Source: Loripinus fragilis (Eukaryota > Mollusca > Bivalvia > Lucinida > Lucinidae). From it: a stretch of DNA of 64,000 bases. The stretch covers positions 62,379,066-62,443,065 of the forward strand of contig OZ026524.1 of NCBI GenBank assembly GCA_964019695.1, in the 5' to 3' direction. Position numbers and translations under genes: made by a program. Positions 34,567 through 44,857 of this stretch are shown here, piece after piece (position 1 is the first letter of the stretch; the number at the start of each line of letters is the position of its first letter). The notes under the pieces were generated by a model that did no database searches, was not told the origin of the DNA, and saw only the letters and a list, made by a program, of their open reading frames with translations.

Positions 34567-34758
34567 TAGGTTTTGTATCTCATATCTGATCACAGTCTTC
34601 ACAGCAGCTTTGTATTCGAGGGAGTCTTCAAGGATCTCATCTGCAGCTTCCTTTCGTAGCTTCATGATCTCAGGCAGTCTGTTCAAATTCAACAGCCTCT
34701 CATAAATCTGATCTCTTGCACCATCACATTTGACTAGTAAAAGAAACTCGCTTGAAGT
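34567..34758 (-). CDS. Exon 1 (of those visible) of an unidentified minus-strand gene
   Basis: On the minus strand 'cttttacag' precedes 192 nt of open frame (64 codons, phase 0 at both ends), and the donor 'gtaagt' follows. The product is helical and charged: TSSEFLLLVKCDGARDQIYE, RLLNLNRLPEIMKLRKEAAD, EILEDSLEYKAAVKTVIRYE, IQNL. No known motif was recognised. It could be a helical-repeat or coiled-coil scaffold, but that is only an impression from composition. The 5' exons should lie above 34758; none was found, and the flanking DNA there is repeat-rich. Confidence 0.75.
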
Positions 34759-35251
34759 CTGTAAAAAGATAAAAATCATCATTTTTAGCATAAAATTGTG
34801 AATACAGTAAAACCTGTGTAAAACAGTCACTCAAAAATAGACAATTTTTTAACAATGATCTTAATAACAGAACAGAATCTTTATTACTCTCAAGTCATAC
34901 AAACATGACATATGAGGACAAAGCAAATACAGTGAAATAAGCGGTGTACTGGTGCATTCTCTATATGTTGTGTGTATTTTGATCCACACTGTTGCTAAAA
35001 TGGACCACGCATTGACTTCGTATTTCATTAAAGCAGCAGTATGGAATGGCATGGAACACAGAGAATGCATTGGTGGAGGTGAGAAGACAAAACAAAAACT
35101 ATCTAATTGGTTGGGGTTGGGTAAGGGTTGGGAGCAGTTATAATGGGGGCTATAATAAGTAAGTATTTAGCCAGGGTCTATCTAAGTAATGAACAAAACA
35201 AAAAAGGATGGAAAACATAAAGAAACAAGAAATGTCACAAACATGTGACGA
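34759..35251. other. Intron or intergenic, nothing recognised
   Basis: Includes 'acagtaaaacctgtgtaaaa' at about 34803, similar to the mariner-like MITE end at 62388. No supported exon. Confidence 0.4.
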
Positions 35252-36830
35252 ATGCCCCCAAAGGAATTGGTCTAGCATAAGACACATTTGAGGAAAGATA
35301 GCTATAATATAGCACGAAAAACCTAGAAATGAGGCCAGGAGTCAATGTCAAGGTCAAAGTGACTCAAAATGGTATGCACCACTCTGCCATCCAAAGAGGA
35401 ATCACCACCCCAAATTTGGGATTCCTACATCAAATAATATAGAAGATATGCTCTGGACACAATAATTCTTGATAACTAGGTCAGAGGTCAAGGTCACAGT
35501 GACCCAAAAATGGTTTGTGACACTCAGGCATCCCAAGATGCATTTACATACCAAATTTGGAATTCCTATTTCAAAGAATATAGGAGATATGCACCAGTTT
35601 CTAGAAACTAGGTCAGAGGTCAAGTTCAAGGTCACAGTGACTAAATTATGGTAAGTGACACTTCGTCATCCCAATATGCATCCACACACCTAATTTGAGA
35701 TTCCTACCTCAAATAATATAAGAGATACGCTCTGGACATGATTATTCTAAAAACTAGGTCAGAGGTGAAAGGTCAGAGTGACCTGAAAATGGTACATGAC
35801 ACTCCCCTATTCCAAAATGCATCCATACACCAAAATTGGAATTCCTAACTCAAGGAATATATGAGATATGCTCGGGACACAATAATTCTTAAAACTAGGT
35901 CAGAGGTCAAGGTCACAGTGACCCAAAAAAGGTATGTGACACCCTGTCATCCCAAGATGTATTTACACACCAAAATTGGAATTCCTATCTCAAAGAATAT
36001 AGGAGATATGCACCAGACTCAATGTAGTTTCTAGAAACTAGGTCAGAGGTCAAGTTCAAGGTCACAGTGACCCAATTATGGTACCCGACACTTTGTCATC
36101 CCAAGATGCATCCACACACTAAATTTGAGATTCCTACCTCAAATAATATAAGAAATATGCTATGGACATGATTGTTCTAAAAACTAGGTCAGAGGTCAAG
36201 GTCACAGTGACCCAAAAATGGTACATGACACTCCGCTATCCCAAGATGCATCCACACACCAAATTTGGAATTCCTAACTCAAAGATTATAAGAGATATGC
36301 TCCGGACACAATATTTCTTAAAACTAGGTCAGAGGTCAAGGTCACAGTGACCCAAAAATGGCATGTGACACCCTGTCATCCCAAGATGCATTTACACACC
36401 AAATTTGGAATTCCTATCTCAAAGAATATAGGAGATATGCACCAGACTCAATGCAGTTTTCAAGAAACTAGGTCAGAGGTCAAGTTTGAGGTCACAGTGA
36501 CCCAATTATGGTACGCGACACTTTGTCATCCCAAGATGCATCCACACACCAAATTTGAGATTCCTAACTCAATTAATATAAGAGATATGCTCTGGACACG
36601 ATTATTCTAAAAACTAGGTCAGAGGTCAAGGTCAAGGTCACAGTGACCCGAAAATGGTATGCGACACTCCGCCATCCCAAGATGTATCCACACACCAAAT
36701 TTGGAATTCCTACCTCAAAGAATATAGGAGATATGGACCAGACACGAAAGTGGGACGGACGGACTGACGGACGGACGGACGGACGGACAGTGCGATTACT
36801 ATATGCCTCCCAAAGTTCCTTTGGGGGCAT
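35252..36830 (+). mobile_element. Pearl-like composite element 1 (tandem core, (GGAC)n, terminal hairpin)
   Basis: ATGCCCCCAAAGGAA at 35252-35266 is mirrored exactly at 36816-36830. In order: left end, ten ~140-150-bp tandem units (35340-36735), a (GGAC)n tract (about 36753-36789), 'agtgcgattactat', and a terminal hairpin ATGCCTCCCAAAG-TT-CCTTTGGGGGCAT. This order (core repeats, ACGG-type microsatellite, 3' hairpin) is that of bivalve pearl-type elements, which are thought to be Helitron/Helentron-derived. There is no coding capacity. Confidence 0.8.
35340..36735 (+). repeat. Ten-unit satellite with ERE-like palindrome in most units
   Basis: Each unit has 'aactaggtcagaggtcaagg', then GGTCACAGTGACC, then 'cattcca(c/a)acaccaaat'-like text and 'ggaattcctacctcaaag'. 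GGTCAnnnTGACC is perfect at 35492, 35771, 35911, 36060, 36200, 36340, 36490 and 36636, and one base off at about 35352 and 35630. Spacing alternates 140/140/149, giving a three-unit higher-order period of about 430 bp. All ORFs here are repeat translations. Confidence 0.95.
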
Positions 36831-37411
36831 AAAAAAGAAAAGGAAGGAAATATGTGTAAAAAAAAAAAGAAAAACATGAAAAAAAGAGAAAAAAAAAACG
36901 AAAAAAAAAAACGAAAAAAAAAACAACAAAGAAATATGGAGGTAATATTAAAATCATTTTCAGTCAAAGATGAGTAACTCGGGGTTATTTTCCACTTGAG
37001 TGTTTGATCAGTTGTTTCCCTTGCTCTTGTATCTCTAAAGTCTAGTGTAAAATAAATCTTAGAGAGCAAGACCAATACCACCCCGTGCAGGTACTGATGA
37101 GACAGATCCTAATGGATGCCTCATCAGGGTCTACACAATAACTTATTTAGTGGGTGCAATGTTAAAGAAATAGTGAAATATTTTGCGTAGAGTATCAAGA
37201 GCTAGATAGGTTATAATAAATCTGTATTCTGTCTTACGAATATGTGGTAAATAACTTCCCTTGTCCTTGTCAGGTTTATTAACAAGGCACGTGACAATCG
37301 GTGCAGGTCCGGATGAGAAAGTTTCTAAGAGCTGTCTCATACAGATCTACACTGTGGGTTATTATCTCAGAGATGTCAGATTGTTTAGGTTACGTCAAGA
37401 AGGAAGATGAA

Positions 37412-37446
<35 letters not shown>

Positions 37447-37929
37447 ATTGCTCCGGTTCTAGGGGTAAACATTGGTTTTCCTTTCTACTTGGTGTAAGAT
37501 TTGCTATTTCCTTTCGCGCTGGATTGTAAGCTTTCTTCCCAAGTTTGCAAAGAAAGTGACTCCAAAAAGCAAAACCAGCAACATAAAGTGCCTGTCCAAG
37601 TAAGACATTTTAATGACAGTAGCTTATGGTACAGTAGCTTAAAGAAGGTCGAAAGGAGCATTCTGCAATACTTTTGACCTGCATTAAGCGATAATTACAT
37701 GTAGTCTTGAAAAACAATTAGCCGCTTATTCCTTAGTTTGTCAATAACCATACATAATCTCTTAAAAACAGTATGAAGCCAGACTGTAAACAGTGTAGAT
37801 CCAGAACAGCTGGCTCCTTCAGAAACCAGCTGATCAGGATCCACACTATTTTCCATACGTGACATTGTGAGTTCACAAAAATTAATAAAAAATGAACTAG
37901 AATGCGCAGGCGATAAGGCGCCATCGCAA
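36831..37929. other. Non-coding stretch
   Basis: Poly-A/AAAAG-rich run (36830-36930) directly after the pearl-like element, then anonymous sequence. 'gagcattctgcaatactttt' at about 37655 resembles a phrase at 62487, suggesting a shared decayed MITE. Confidence 0.4.
37408..37447 (+). repeat. (AAAT)n microsatellite
   Basis: About ten uninterrupted 'aaat/aata' units. Confidence 0.95.
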
Positions 37930-38960
37930 ATCCCCATGCTAAAGTTTTTGACCCACCAGCATCCCCAAGTCCCACTCCTGGAGCATGATTCCAGCAACAG
38001 AATGAAAATTCTGTTTAATATGTTTTCTATCTTTTATTTGTAAGAACACACACAAAGTTTAGTATAAAAATATTAGAATTGACATGGTAGCCATTTAATG
38101 ATATTTGACCTGTTGACCTCACCCCAAGGTCACCAGTTTGACCCTAGGATGAAAATTTTACTTGCATTCTGTTCTGCTCGTCATCCTCTTTGATTTTATA
38201 TGCCACATGACCATGTTTAAAAAAAAAATTGACCCCCTGGGCACCCCCAGCAGCCCAAAGTCCTACCCCTGGGGCATGACCCAGGCAACAGAATGAAAAT
38301 CCCGTCTGATATATTTTGTATCTTTCATTTGTGAGAACACACACAAAGTTTGGTATAAAAATCTCTGAAAATGACTCTGCAATTGAAATTTTATTAAATG
38401 ATATTTGACCTTTTGACCCCTCCCTAGGGCCCCAGGGGGGAGGGCAGGGGACAAAAATTCCACTCGTCCGCTCGTAACTACGAGTGAAATCTAGAAAGGA
38501 CGAGTAAGTCTTCCCATAGTACTCTTCCTATAGGACGAGTGCTTTGGGAAGAATTTCTCGAGGGTGAGGGTGAAAAATCTGTGGGTGAAACTAGCATTTT
38601 CTGAGTATATGGGATGCAGTTCTGAAACTGACTGGGTAAATTCATTTTAGCAAAGATATAAGGAACTTTATAAGTCATATTATATATTACTCCCTTATGT
38701 TCTCTGTTGTATATCCTTTAAAGGACGAGTCGAAATTTTAAGTCACTCGTCCTGCAGGACAAGTGCAATATTGAAATATTTTTGTCCCCAGGAGGGGCCA
38801 AAAAAGTTTGACGTTGCACGTCCCATTCATGTGAGTAACTCACACACTAAATTTGGTTGAATTTCGTCCAATGATTTAGGAGGAGATAACATAACGGACA
38901 GACAGATGGACGGAGGCGATTACAATATCCCCTTCGCTTTTTTAAAAAAAGCATGGGGAT
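37930..38960 (+). mobile_element. Pearl-like composite element 2
   Basis: Ends ATCCCCATGCT (37930-37940) / AGCATGGGGAT (38950-38960). It holds about two ~300-bp repeats ('cagcaacagaatgaaaat' and 'acacacaaagtttagtataaa' near 37994 and 38288), then 'aacggacagacagatggacgg' and 'ggcgattacaatatcccc' before the terminal repeat. It is interrupted by a 347-bp MITE at 38445-38791. A second copy of the same family is at 59193-60770. Confidence 0.75.
38445..38791. mobile_element. 347-bp MITE, family C, copy 1 (5-bp target duplication)
   Basis: Starts CAGGGGACAAAAATTCC and ends TTTTTGTCCCCAG, flanked by GAGGG (38440-38444, 38792-38796). The interior has five or more GGACGAGT/ACTCGTCC words near both ends. 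It lies inside pearl-like element 2. Confidence 0.8.
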
Positions 38961-39456
38961 GAATATTGAATTACATTAACTTTAAAGTTTAAACTTGTCC
39001 CAGGACAAGTAAATAGAAATTTTTCACTTGTTCTGAATAAAACGGGACCTGGCCGGTCAAGTCAGGCATGATATTTCCACACGCCTGAATAATATATTTG
39101 ATTTAGAGTTGGGAAAATGAATGGTTTCAATGACATTAAGTCTTGCATTAAGGCGAGGGGTGGGGCATAGCCCCAATGGCACCCACGGTTATTGCCAATG
39201 CATGTGTCTAATCATGAGGAACAAAAACACATGTGGTTTAGGGATGGTGATCTGAGGTGTTTCCAAGATATTTTATGATTCCAAGACCTCAAAGCACTTT
39301 AAGGTAGGGCCATTATTTGAACAAACTGGAGATGTCAACCCCTAACAAACTGGAGATGTCAACCCCTAACAAACTGGAGATGTCAACCCCTAAGTACATA
39401 GCACTTGTGACAACCTCTATGATCTGGCCATGTAAAGTATACACTGAGCAGCTGCA
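38961..39456. other. Spacer with a decayed family C fragment and a short tandem repeat
   Basis: 'cttgtcccaggacaagtaaa' near 38993 resembles the family C ends. Three perfect 24-bp tandem copies (unit 'aacaaactggagatgtcaac' plus 'ccct') occupy 39320-39391. Confidence 0.6.
39320..39391 (+). repeat. 3 x 24-bp perfect tandem repeat
   Basis: Units at 39320, 39344 and 39368 are identical, indicating recent duplication. Confidence 0.95.
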
Positions 39457-39789
39457 GGGGACAAACATTCCACTTGTCCGCTTGAACTAACAAGTAAAAT
39501 CTAGAAAGGACAAGTAATTCTTCCCAAAATCTAAAATCTGAGGGTGAAACTAGCATTTTCTGAGTATTGACTGTAAAATCTTTTGTCAATGTATGGGATG
39601 CAATTATGAAACTGAATAATTTTAGCAGTGATATAAAGGAACTTTACAAGTCATATTACATAAAACTCCCTTATGTTCTTAATTGCATATATGCTTCTTA
39701 AGGACGAGTGCAAGTGTTTGCAGGATGAGTGAAAATTGTAAATTACTCGTCCTCCAGGACAAGTGCAATATTGAAACATTTTTGTCCCC
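39457..39789. mobile_element. 333-bp MITE, family C, copy 2
   Basis: Same ends (GGGGACAAACATTCC... / ...TTTTTGTCCCC) and body as 38445-38791 ('gaaactagcattttctgag', 'aggaactttacaagtcat'). The GGACGAGT words are partly changed to GGACAAGT. No clean target duplication. Confidence 0.75.
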
Positions 39790-39796
39790 TGCTGAG

Positions 39797-40610
39797 TTAA
39801 TTGCTTTCCTGCACCACCTGGTATTGAGAGGGGTTGAAACCCGTGTACCACTGGGACTCCAACACTGATAGTCTGTCCAAGTCTTTTTGTAGCACTATGC
39901 CATCATCCGAGCCTCCAACTGTAAGATACATGGCTGTGTCGTCAGCAAAGAGGCGCACTTGTAACAACAGCTTTTCTGGGAAGTAGTTTTTAACACAAGG
40001 AACAAGATAAGTCCCAAAACTGAACACTGGGGTACCCCAGAGGTCACTGGAACGGATTGTGATACCTCACCCTCAATGAACGACTGTCTGCCACCAGTTA
40101 CCAAGAAAGGCACGGGTCCAGGACAGTGTGTTTCCTCCAATCAGGACCATCCCCAGGGATTTTTTTTGGTGTCCTCAGGGGCCGAAATTCGGCCCCTTTC
40201 CCAATGGAATTTAGGTGACTTTTTTCCCAATTTGAAAAAAAAATTCCCAATCTCAAAAAAAAAAAAAGAAATTTTTTTTTTTTTGAGAATTTTCATTCAG
40301 TCACCACACACACACACACACTCACAAGCTACATGATGACAATCTACTAGAATTGCATCCTATTTTCCTTCAATTTAATGGCAATAGTATGTGTAATAGC
40401 TAATTTTGTTTTTAAACTGACCAAAAAAGCTGTTCTTGTTTGTTTAGAAAATTTCCCAAAGTAGTGGTTTACCGCGCTAATTTTCCCAATCTGAAAGGCC
40501 CTAGGGCCCCTTCCCAAAATTGCAAAAAAAAATCCCTGATCCCATACTGGTGGTGGAGCTTCCAGATGAGCTTTGAGTGTCAGATATGTCTTATCTATTC
40601 CTCTATATAA
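39797..40610 (-). mobile_element. LINE RT fragment split by a MITE
   Basis: Minus strand: KLHHQYGM at about 40570-40546, then (after the MITE) GGNTLSWTRAFL, EGEVSQSVPVTSGVPQ, CSVLGLILFLV, a frameshift, LLLQVRLFADDTAMYLTVGG and DGIVLQKDLDRLSVLESQW. SGVPQxSVLGxILF and FADDT are RT palm motifs of CR1/Jockey-type LINEs. It carries frameshifts and substitutions and both ends are missing, so it is inactive. The MITE at 40154-40538 interrupts it between Q-Y-G-M and G-G-N-T. Confidence 0.8.
40154..40538. mobile_element. 385-bp MITE, family G, copy 1 (5-bp target duplication)
   Basis: Starts CAGGGATTTTTTTTGG and ends CAAAAAAAAATCCCTG, flanked by ATCCC (40149-40153, 40539-40543). Internally 'ggggccgaaattcggcccc' and repeated 'ttcccaat'. 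Family copy 2 is at 61725-62106. Confidence 0.85.
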
Positions 40611-42082
40611 GGCCATACCAAATAAATTTTTAGATTCTTATCAAAATTTTGTGAAAAATTGGGGCAGGTGGGAGGATTTTATTTTTTATTTTTCCGATAA
40701 CTTCGAAGAACAGAACAGTGCTGGAGGAGGAATTGAATACTTTGATACAAAATTTTTATAAAAAGAAATATATTATATAAAACTGATATGCTCGTTGTTT
40801 TATTTTAAAACCCTGGGAATATAAGCATTGAGCAATGCTGTAGAATGACCATCAGACTAGAAACTAAACCATAAAGACCTGACTAGATCATACACCCGTT
40901 GACTGAAATAAGACCAGACTAGAACAGATGACTAAATATTAAAGCCATGGACTGGTCCATGAGACATTTAAGTTTCTTTTAGCAGGAATGCACTTTCGCC
41001 TTGGAAAGGCAGCACCCTAGATAAGCAGTGTATTTGCGTAATTACATAATTAAAATCATCAAAAAAGCAATTGAAATGAAATGTGTGCGTACCGAAAAGC
41101 AAATCTAACGATCGGTATGCAATTACATGCAATGTCATTGCGTACCATTTGGTCCATTTTGTTTCCATTCGGCTAATAAACAAATGCCAGTCGGGTATTG
41201 ATTTTATTTTTACTAGCGAGCGCACAATATACTCCATTTTATGAAAATATTGTTGCCCAGTCCAGTAATGCGGAAAAACACTAAGATGAAAGTGAAACTT
41301 TGCAAAGTATACACGCTCGAATGTCAACAAGGGGATGAGATTTGTTTCAGGTACTATAAAATCCGCGAGTTTGATACTTTAGAAAGGCAGACGATGGGAG
41401 TGAATAAATATGCAAGCACATTCCTGATGGCTTCATGCAATAAGAAAAGGTGTAATCACAGAAAAAGAAAATGTGGCGTAAAAAATATGAAAATACGCAA
41501 CTGTTTTTGCAAGTACGCAATTGAGGATAACCAGGTTGCATGAATACCATATTGACCAAAAAGCTTATCTAGGGCGCTGGAAAGGTTTTCTTACCACTGC
41601 TGCAACAGTATTTTCATGATTCTTCATCAAATACTAAATACTTATTTGAAGGTGTGTTAAAATGATGAGCACTTGCTTGTTCAACAGCTTTGGTTGAATT
41701 TTGAACCCTTTACGCTATACACCACTTGTAACCGTCCTCTTCTGTAGAAATCTTGTAAATTGCTTCTTAAGTCTCCCCTCCCCCCCCAGTCAAGTAGAAC
41801 TCTCCAAAAAGGAGGACTGATATAGAGCTTCCCTTGGTTTCATTAACATATCTTTTTCTATAGTTTTTAAGTATAATACTTAGAAGAAAACATTCCTTGA
41901 TTTTATTTTCAATCAAAAAGTCGGACACTTTCTTGGATCAACTCATAAGGTCGGCAAAGAGCTCTTCTGGAAAAGAAACCACAAACAGTTATCTAAAGCG
42001 CCACCTAGCGCCGTAAGTTGGAGGTACTATCTCCGGTCTTTATAGTTGAAAGATGCCAACTTTCAGCTTTAATATAGGAAGT
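40611..42082. other. Non-coding, nothing recognised
   Basis: Two overlapping antisense ORFs of 100-120 codons at 40968-41543 have no recognisable domains and no splice context. I do not support them as genes. Confidence 0.4.
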
Positions 42083-42110
42083 GTCTATTGACAGCCGGCT
42101 GTCAATAGAC
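42083..42110. repeat. Perfect 28-bp palindrome
   Basis: GTCTATTGACAGCC is followed immediately by its exact reverse complement, with no spacer. The phrase 'ctttaatata' sits on both sides (about 42067 and 42115). Confidence 0.95.
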
Positions 42111-42497
42111 GTCACCTTTAATATATCCATGATAAACAATTTCTCATGTAAACCAAATTAAGGACTTACAGAAAAAGATGTTCTCTTCAACATAATTTCC
42201 TATTTTGTGAATTATTTCCTCTGGCTTTTTATTTTTTGTCAATCAAAATTTTCCGAAAAAGGTTATAAATGATATAAATCATGGCGATAAAAAGCAAGGA
42301 GTTCCCAGTTTTGTACCTCGCATTTGAAACAATATGGCTGCTGTGACGTCAGCCCGACCTTATCAATCCAAGTTTGAAAGATTATAATATCTGCGAGGGC
42401 AAGATTACTACCGTTGCCATTGGCTGGCTTTGCATCTCCTTTGCACATACACAGTACCTCCAAACTTCCGGATTTCTATTTTGGCTACGAAAACTGC

Positions 42498-43070
42498 CAT
42501 AACTCAAACTAATCCGAGCCTTCTCTGATGTTTAAGTGGCTTTTCTATATTTTGACATTTTTGCCACTAACATCAGAGTAACTCCTATTAAGAAAATCCA
42601 GAATTTTCTTCACCTATCAAAAATGGGTATTTATACCAAAAATATTGACAGATGAATGATGTTTTCATTAGATAACTGCTTTAAATGATAAAACTAACGT
42701 ACATACAACTGAAAAATAAAAGTAGTTTCACTTTTTAAGTGATTAATGGGAATGATGGGTAATGAATATAGCTTAAACACCAACTATATGTGTACAGAGG
42801 GTAGGCTACAATAGGTGTGGATAATTTCCATCTTTGTAAGATTTAAATGAAAAATATCATTTTATTTTATAGATAAATCATTACTTGACCATATTTTAGC
42901 TTTTTATGTCATGGAGCTTTCATTCAATTACCTTATTTTTCATTGAAAGTGCCCAGCCACGACTGGCTGGGAGAATTCTGGATTTTCAATAGCTAAGTTG
43001 CTCTGACGGTAGTGGCAAAAATCAAAATAAAGAAAAGCCACCAAAACGTCAGAGAAAACTCGGACTAAAC
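42498..43070. mobile_element. Foldback element with ~110-bp arms
   Basis: The left arm (aactcaaactaatccgagcc ... gtggcttttctatattttga ... aaaatccagaattttct, to about 42612) matches the reverse complement of 42965-43070 at roughly 80%. Each arm contains its own small hairpin (ctctgatgtt / aacatcagag). The spacer is AT-rich and non-coding. Confidence 0.65.
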
Positions 43071-44040
43071 TCAAACCAGCTAATAAATTTGAGTACGAAT
43101 TTTTCCTTTGTGCATCGTGTAAAGTTCAATCGCATTTTGCTAGTATGCGATTGCTAAATTTGAACACTGTTTGGTACAAAAAATTTGCACCAAAAATATT
43201 TGGTCATGCCATTTTTAAAAGGCAAATTTTATAAAAAAATTTAGGGTCCGCGGTTTTTCATAGGGGCGGGCGGGGATGAGAATCTAAAAAAATATTTGGT
43301 ATGGCCTAAATGGTGGATCTTTTGTATGCTACAAGTGCATGTGATCTCTTTAGTATTTATGCACTTGATTTTGAACCACAATTTCCTAATTTGGCATTTT
43401 TCTCCTTCCTTTCTTGTCCACCAGTGAGGGATCAAGGCAAAATCTAACAAAAATCTTGAAATCGGAAGGCTTATTTTTCAGATATCAATGCAATAATAAG
43501 ATGGAAGAATGAAAAAATGCTGAAAATCCGATAAGGTAGATACCTCGGGTTATAATTTGACAAATTCTATGCGAGTTTTTCTTTTCTGTTTTTTCCAATT
43601 GCAAGGAAAGACAACTTCTGTCAAAATAGACGGGTTTCAATCTGCGGATTGGTGAGTTAAATAGTGCTTAGGAGATTAGGTTGTCCGGGTGGACGGGGTG
43701 TAGGCAGTGTATACGATCGGGTCTGAAAGCCCCTGCCGAGCCGAACTACCGAGTGCCGACCTACATAGTTTATTTTTTCAAATTCAACCTTGGTGAAGAT
43801 TTTTCATAAATATTTTTTAATTAATATCATCACATAGACTAAAATCGATAAGTGGAACATTAATACTAATAGTAAATAACAATTATTTTGATTTTATTGC
43901 TTGCAGGTGGTCTGAAAACCACAGCCGAGTGAGTCAAGGTTTCAGTTGATTTTTATTTGAAATTTGAGAGGTCCACAAGCGAGTTTGGCAAGCATTCTGA
44001 AAATAAAAGATAATTGAATGTATGTGTCGTAGAGGGAAAA
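43071..44040. other. Non-coding, nothing recognised
   Basis: No supported ORF, tandem array or terminal repeat. Confidence 0.4.
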
Positions 44041-44047
44041 TATTCCA

Positions 44048-44122
44048 ACCTGCCCAGCCAGGAATCGAGCCCAGGTCACTGGATTTACAAGCAAACACTC
44101 TACCACGTCGCTGTAAAACCAG
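44048..44122 (-). repeat. tRNA-derived SINE head (third type)
   Basis: The minus strand reads 'acagcgacgtggtagagtg', 'tttgcttgtaaatccag' and 'ggctcgattcctggc'. The A box (GACGTGGTAGAG) and B box (GGCTCGATTCC) are recognisable; the acceptor stem is not. Confidence 0.6.
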
Positions 44123-44790
44123 TTGTGTATGCGTGCGTTCGTGTGTGTGAGTGTGTACCAGGAATACATCTTGGCGGTGCGTTTAATAAGGGATCACCTT
44201 AAACCTGTGACGGTATAAAACATGTGAGGTCCTAAAATGTTTACATCATCTTATATCTGTGATGATTATTTTCCGTGACGTTTTGGTCGGTTGATCTGTG
44301 ATTGTGGTATTACGTTTTTAAATGAAGTTATAATTATAGAGATAGATGTGATAATCAAAATTTATTTACCAAGTCACAGTTGATCATCGTACCTTTATTG
44401 AAATCTGAAGTTGCTACTAGTGCTAGTTCTAGTTGAAAGGAAATTCCTCCACTTCCTGGAGCACCGCCGTTTCAACGTAGATTATCTCACTAAAAGGAAT
44501 CTCTTGCAATCTCTCCCAGGATTTTCTTGTTTAAAACCAATGAAACTATAAAATGCTCGTAGACCTCTTGTGTGTGCATCACTCAAATCTCCATTAGGTT
44601 AAAAAAATGTTTATGTTTCTGTATATATATACACTTTGTACAGTTCCAACACCATTTAAAACCTTTAAAAGCTCCAAGAATAAAAGTTCATGTATAATAC
44701 TTAAAAGTTCATGTACACATATTTATCAGCATCTACACAGCATTCAACAAATCTCTGAAGGCCTTATCACAGCTTTACATATCGTAAAAT
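44123..44790. other. Non-coding stretch before LINE
   Basis: Nothing recognised. Two words 'aaaagttcatgta' occur close together (about 44683 and 44703). Confidence 0.4.
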
Positions 44791-44857
44791 GTTTGATTTT
44801 TTAACAAAATAAAAGATATCATTTAAAAATATCTTTTATTTTGTTAAAAAATCAAAC
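44791..44857. repeat. 29-bp perfect inverted repeat at the LINE 5' junction
   Basis: 44791-44819 (GTTTGATTTTTTAAC...) is the exact reverse complement of 44829-44857, with a 9-nt loop. The right arm is the start of the LINE coding frame (IFIFVKKSN). The left arm is an inverted copy of those bases, after which the sequence is unrelated. Confidence 0.95.

Noticed and set aside
35492..36648. Calling the ERE palindromes functional hormone-response elements
   Set aside because: The motif match is exact, but conservation can come from array homogenisation alone. It is kept as a finding, not a regulatory feature.
35402..36929. ORFs within the ERE satellite, including a Phe-rich ORF over the A-rich tail
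   Set aside because: Shadows of the tandem repeat and of the poly-A/AAAAG run.
40968..41543. Antisense pair of 100-120-codon ORFs
   Set aside because: No domain, no splice sites at the edges and biased AT-rich codons. They look random.
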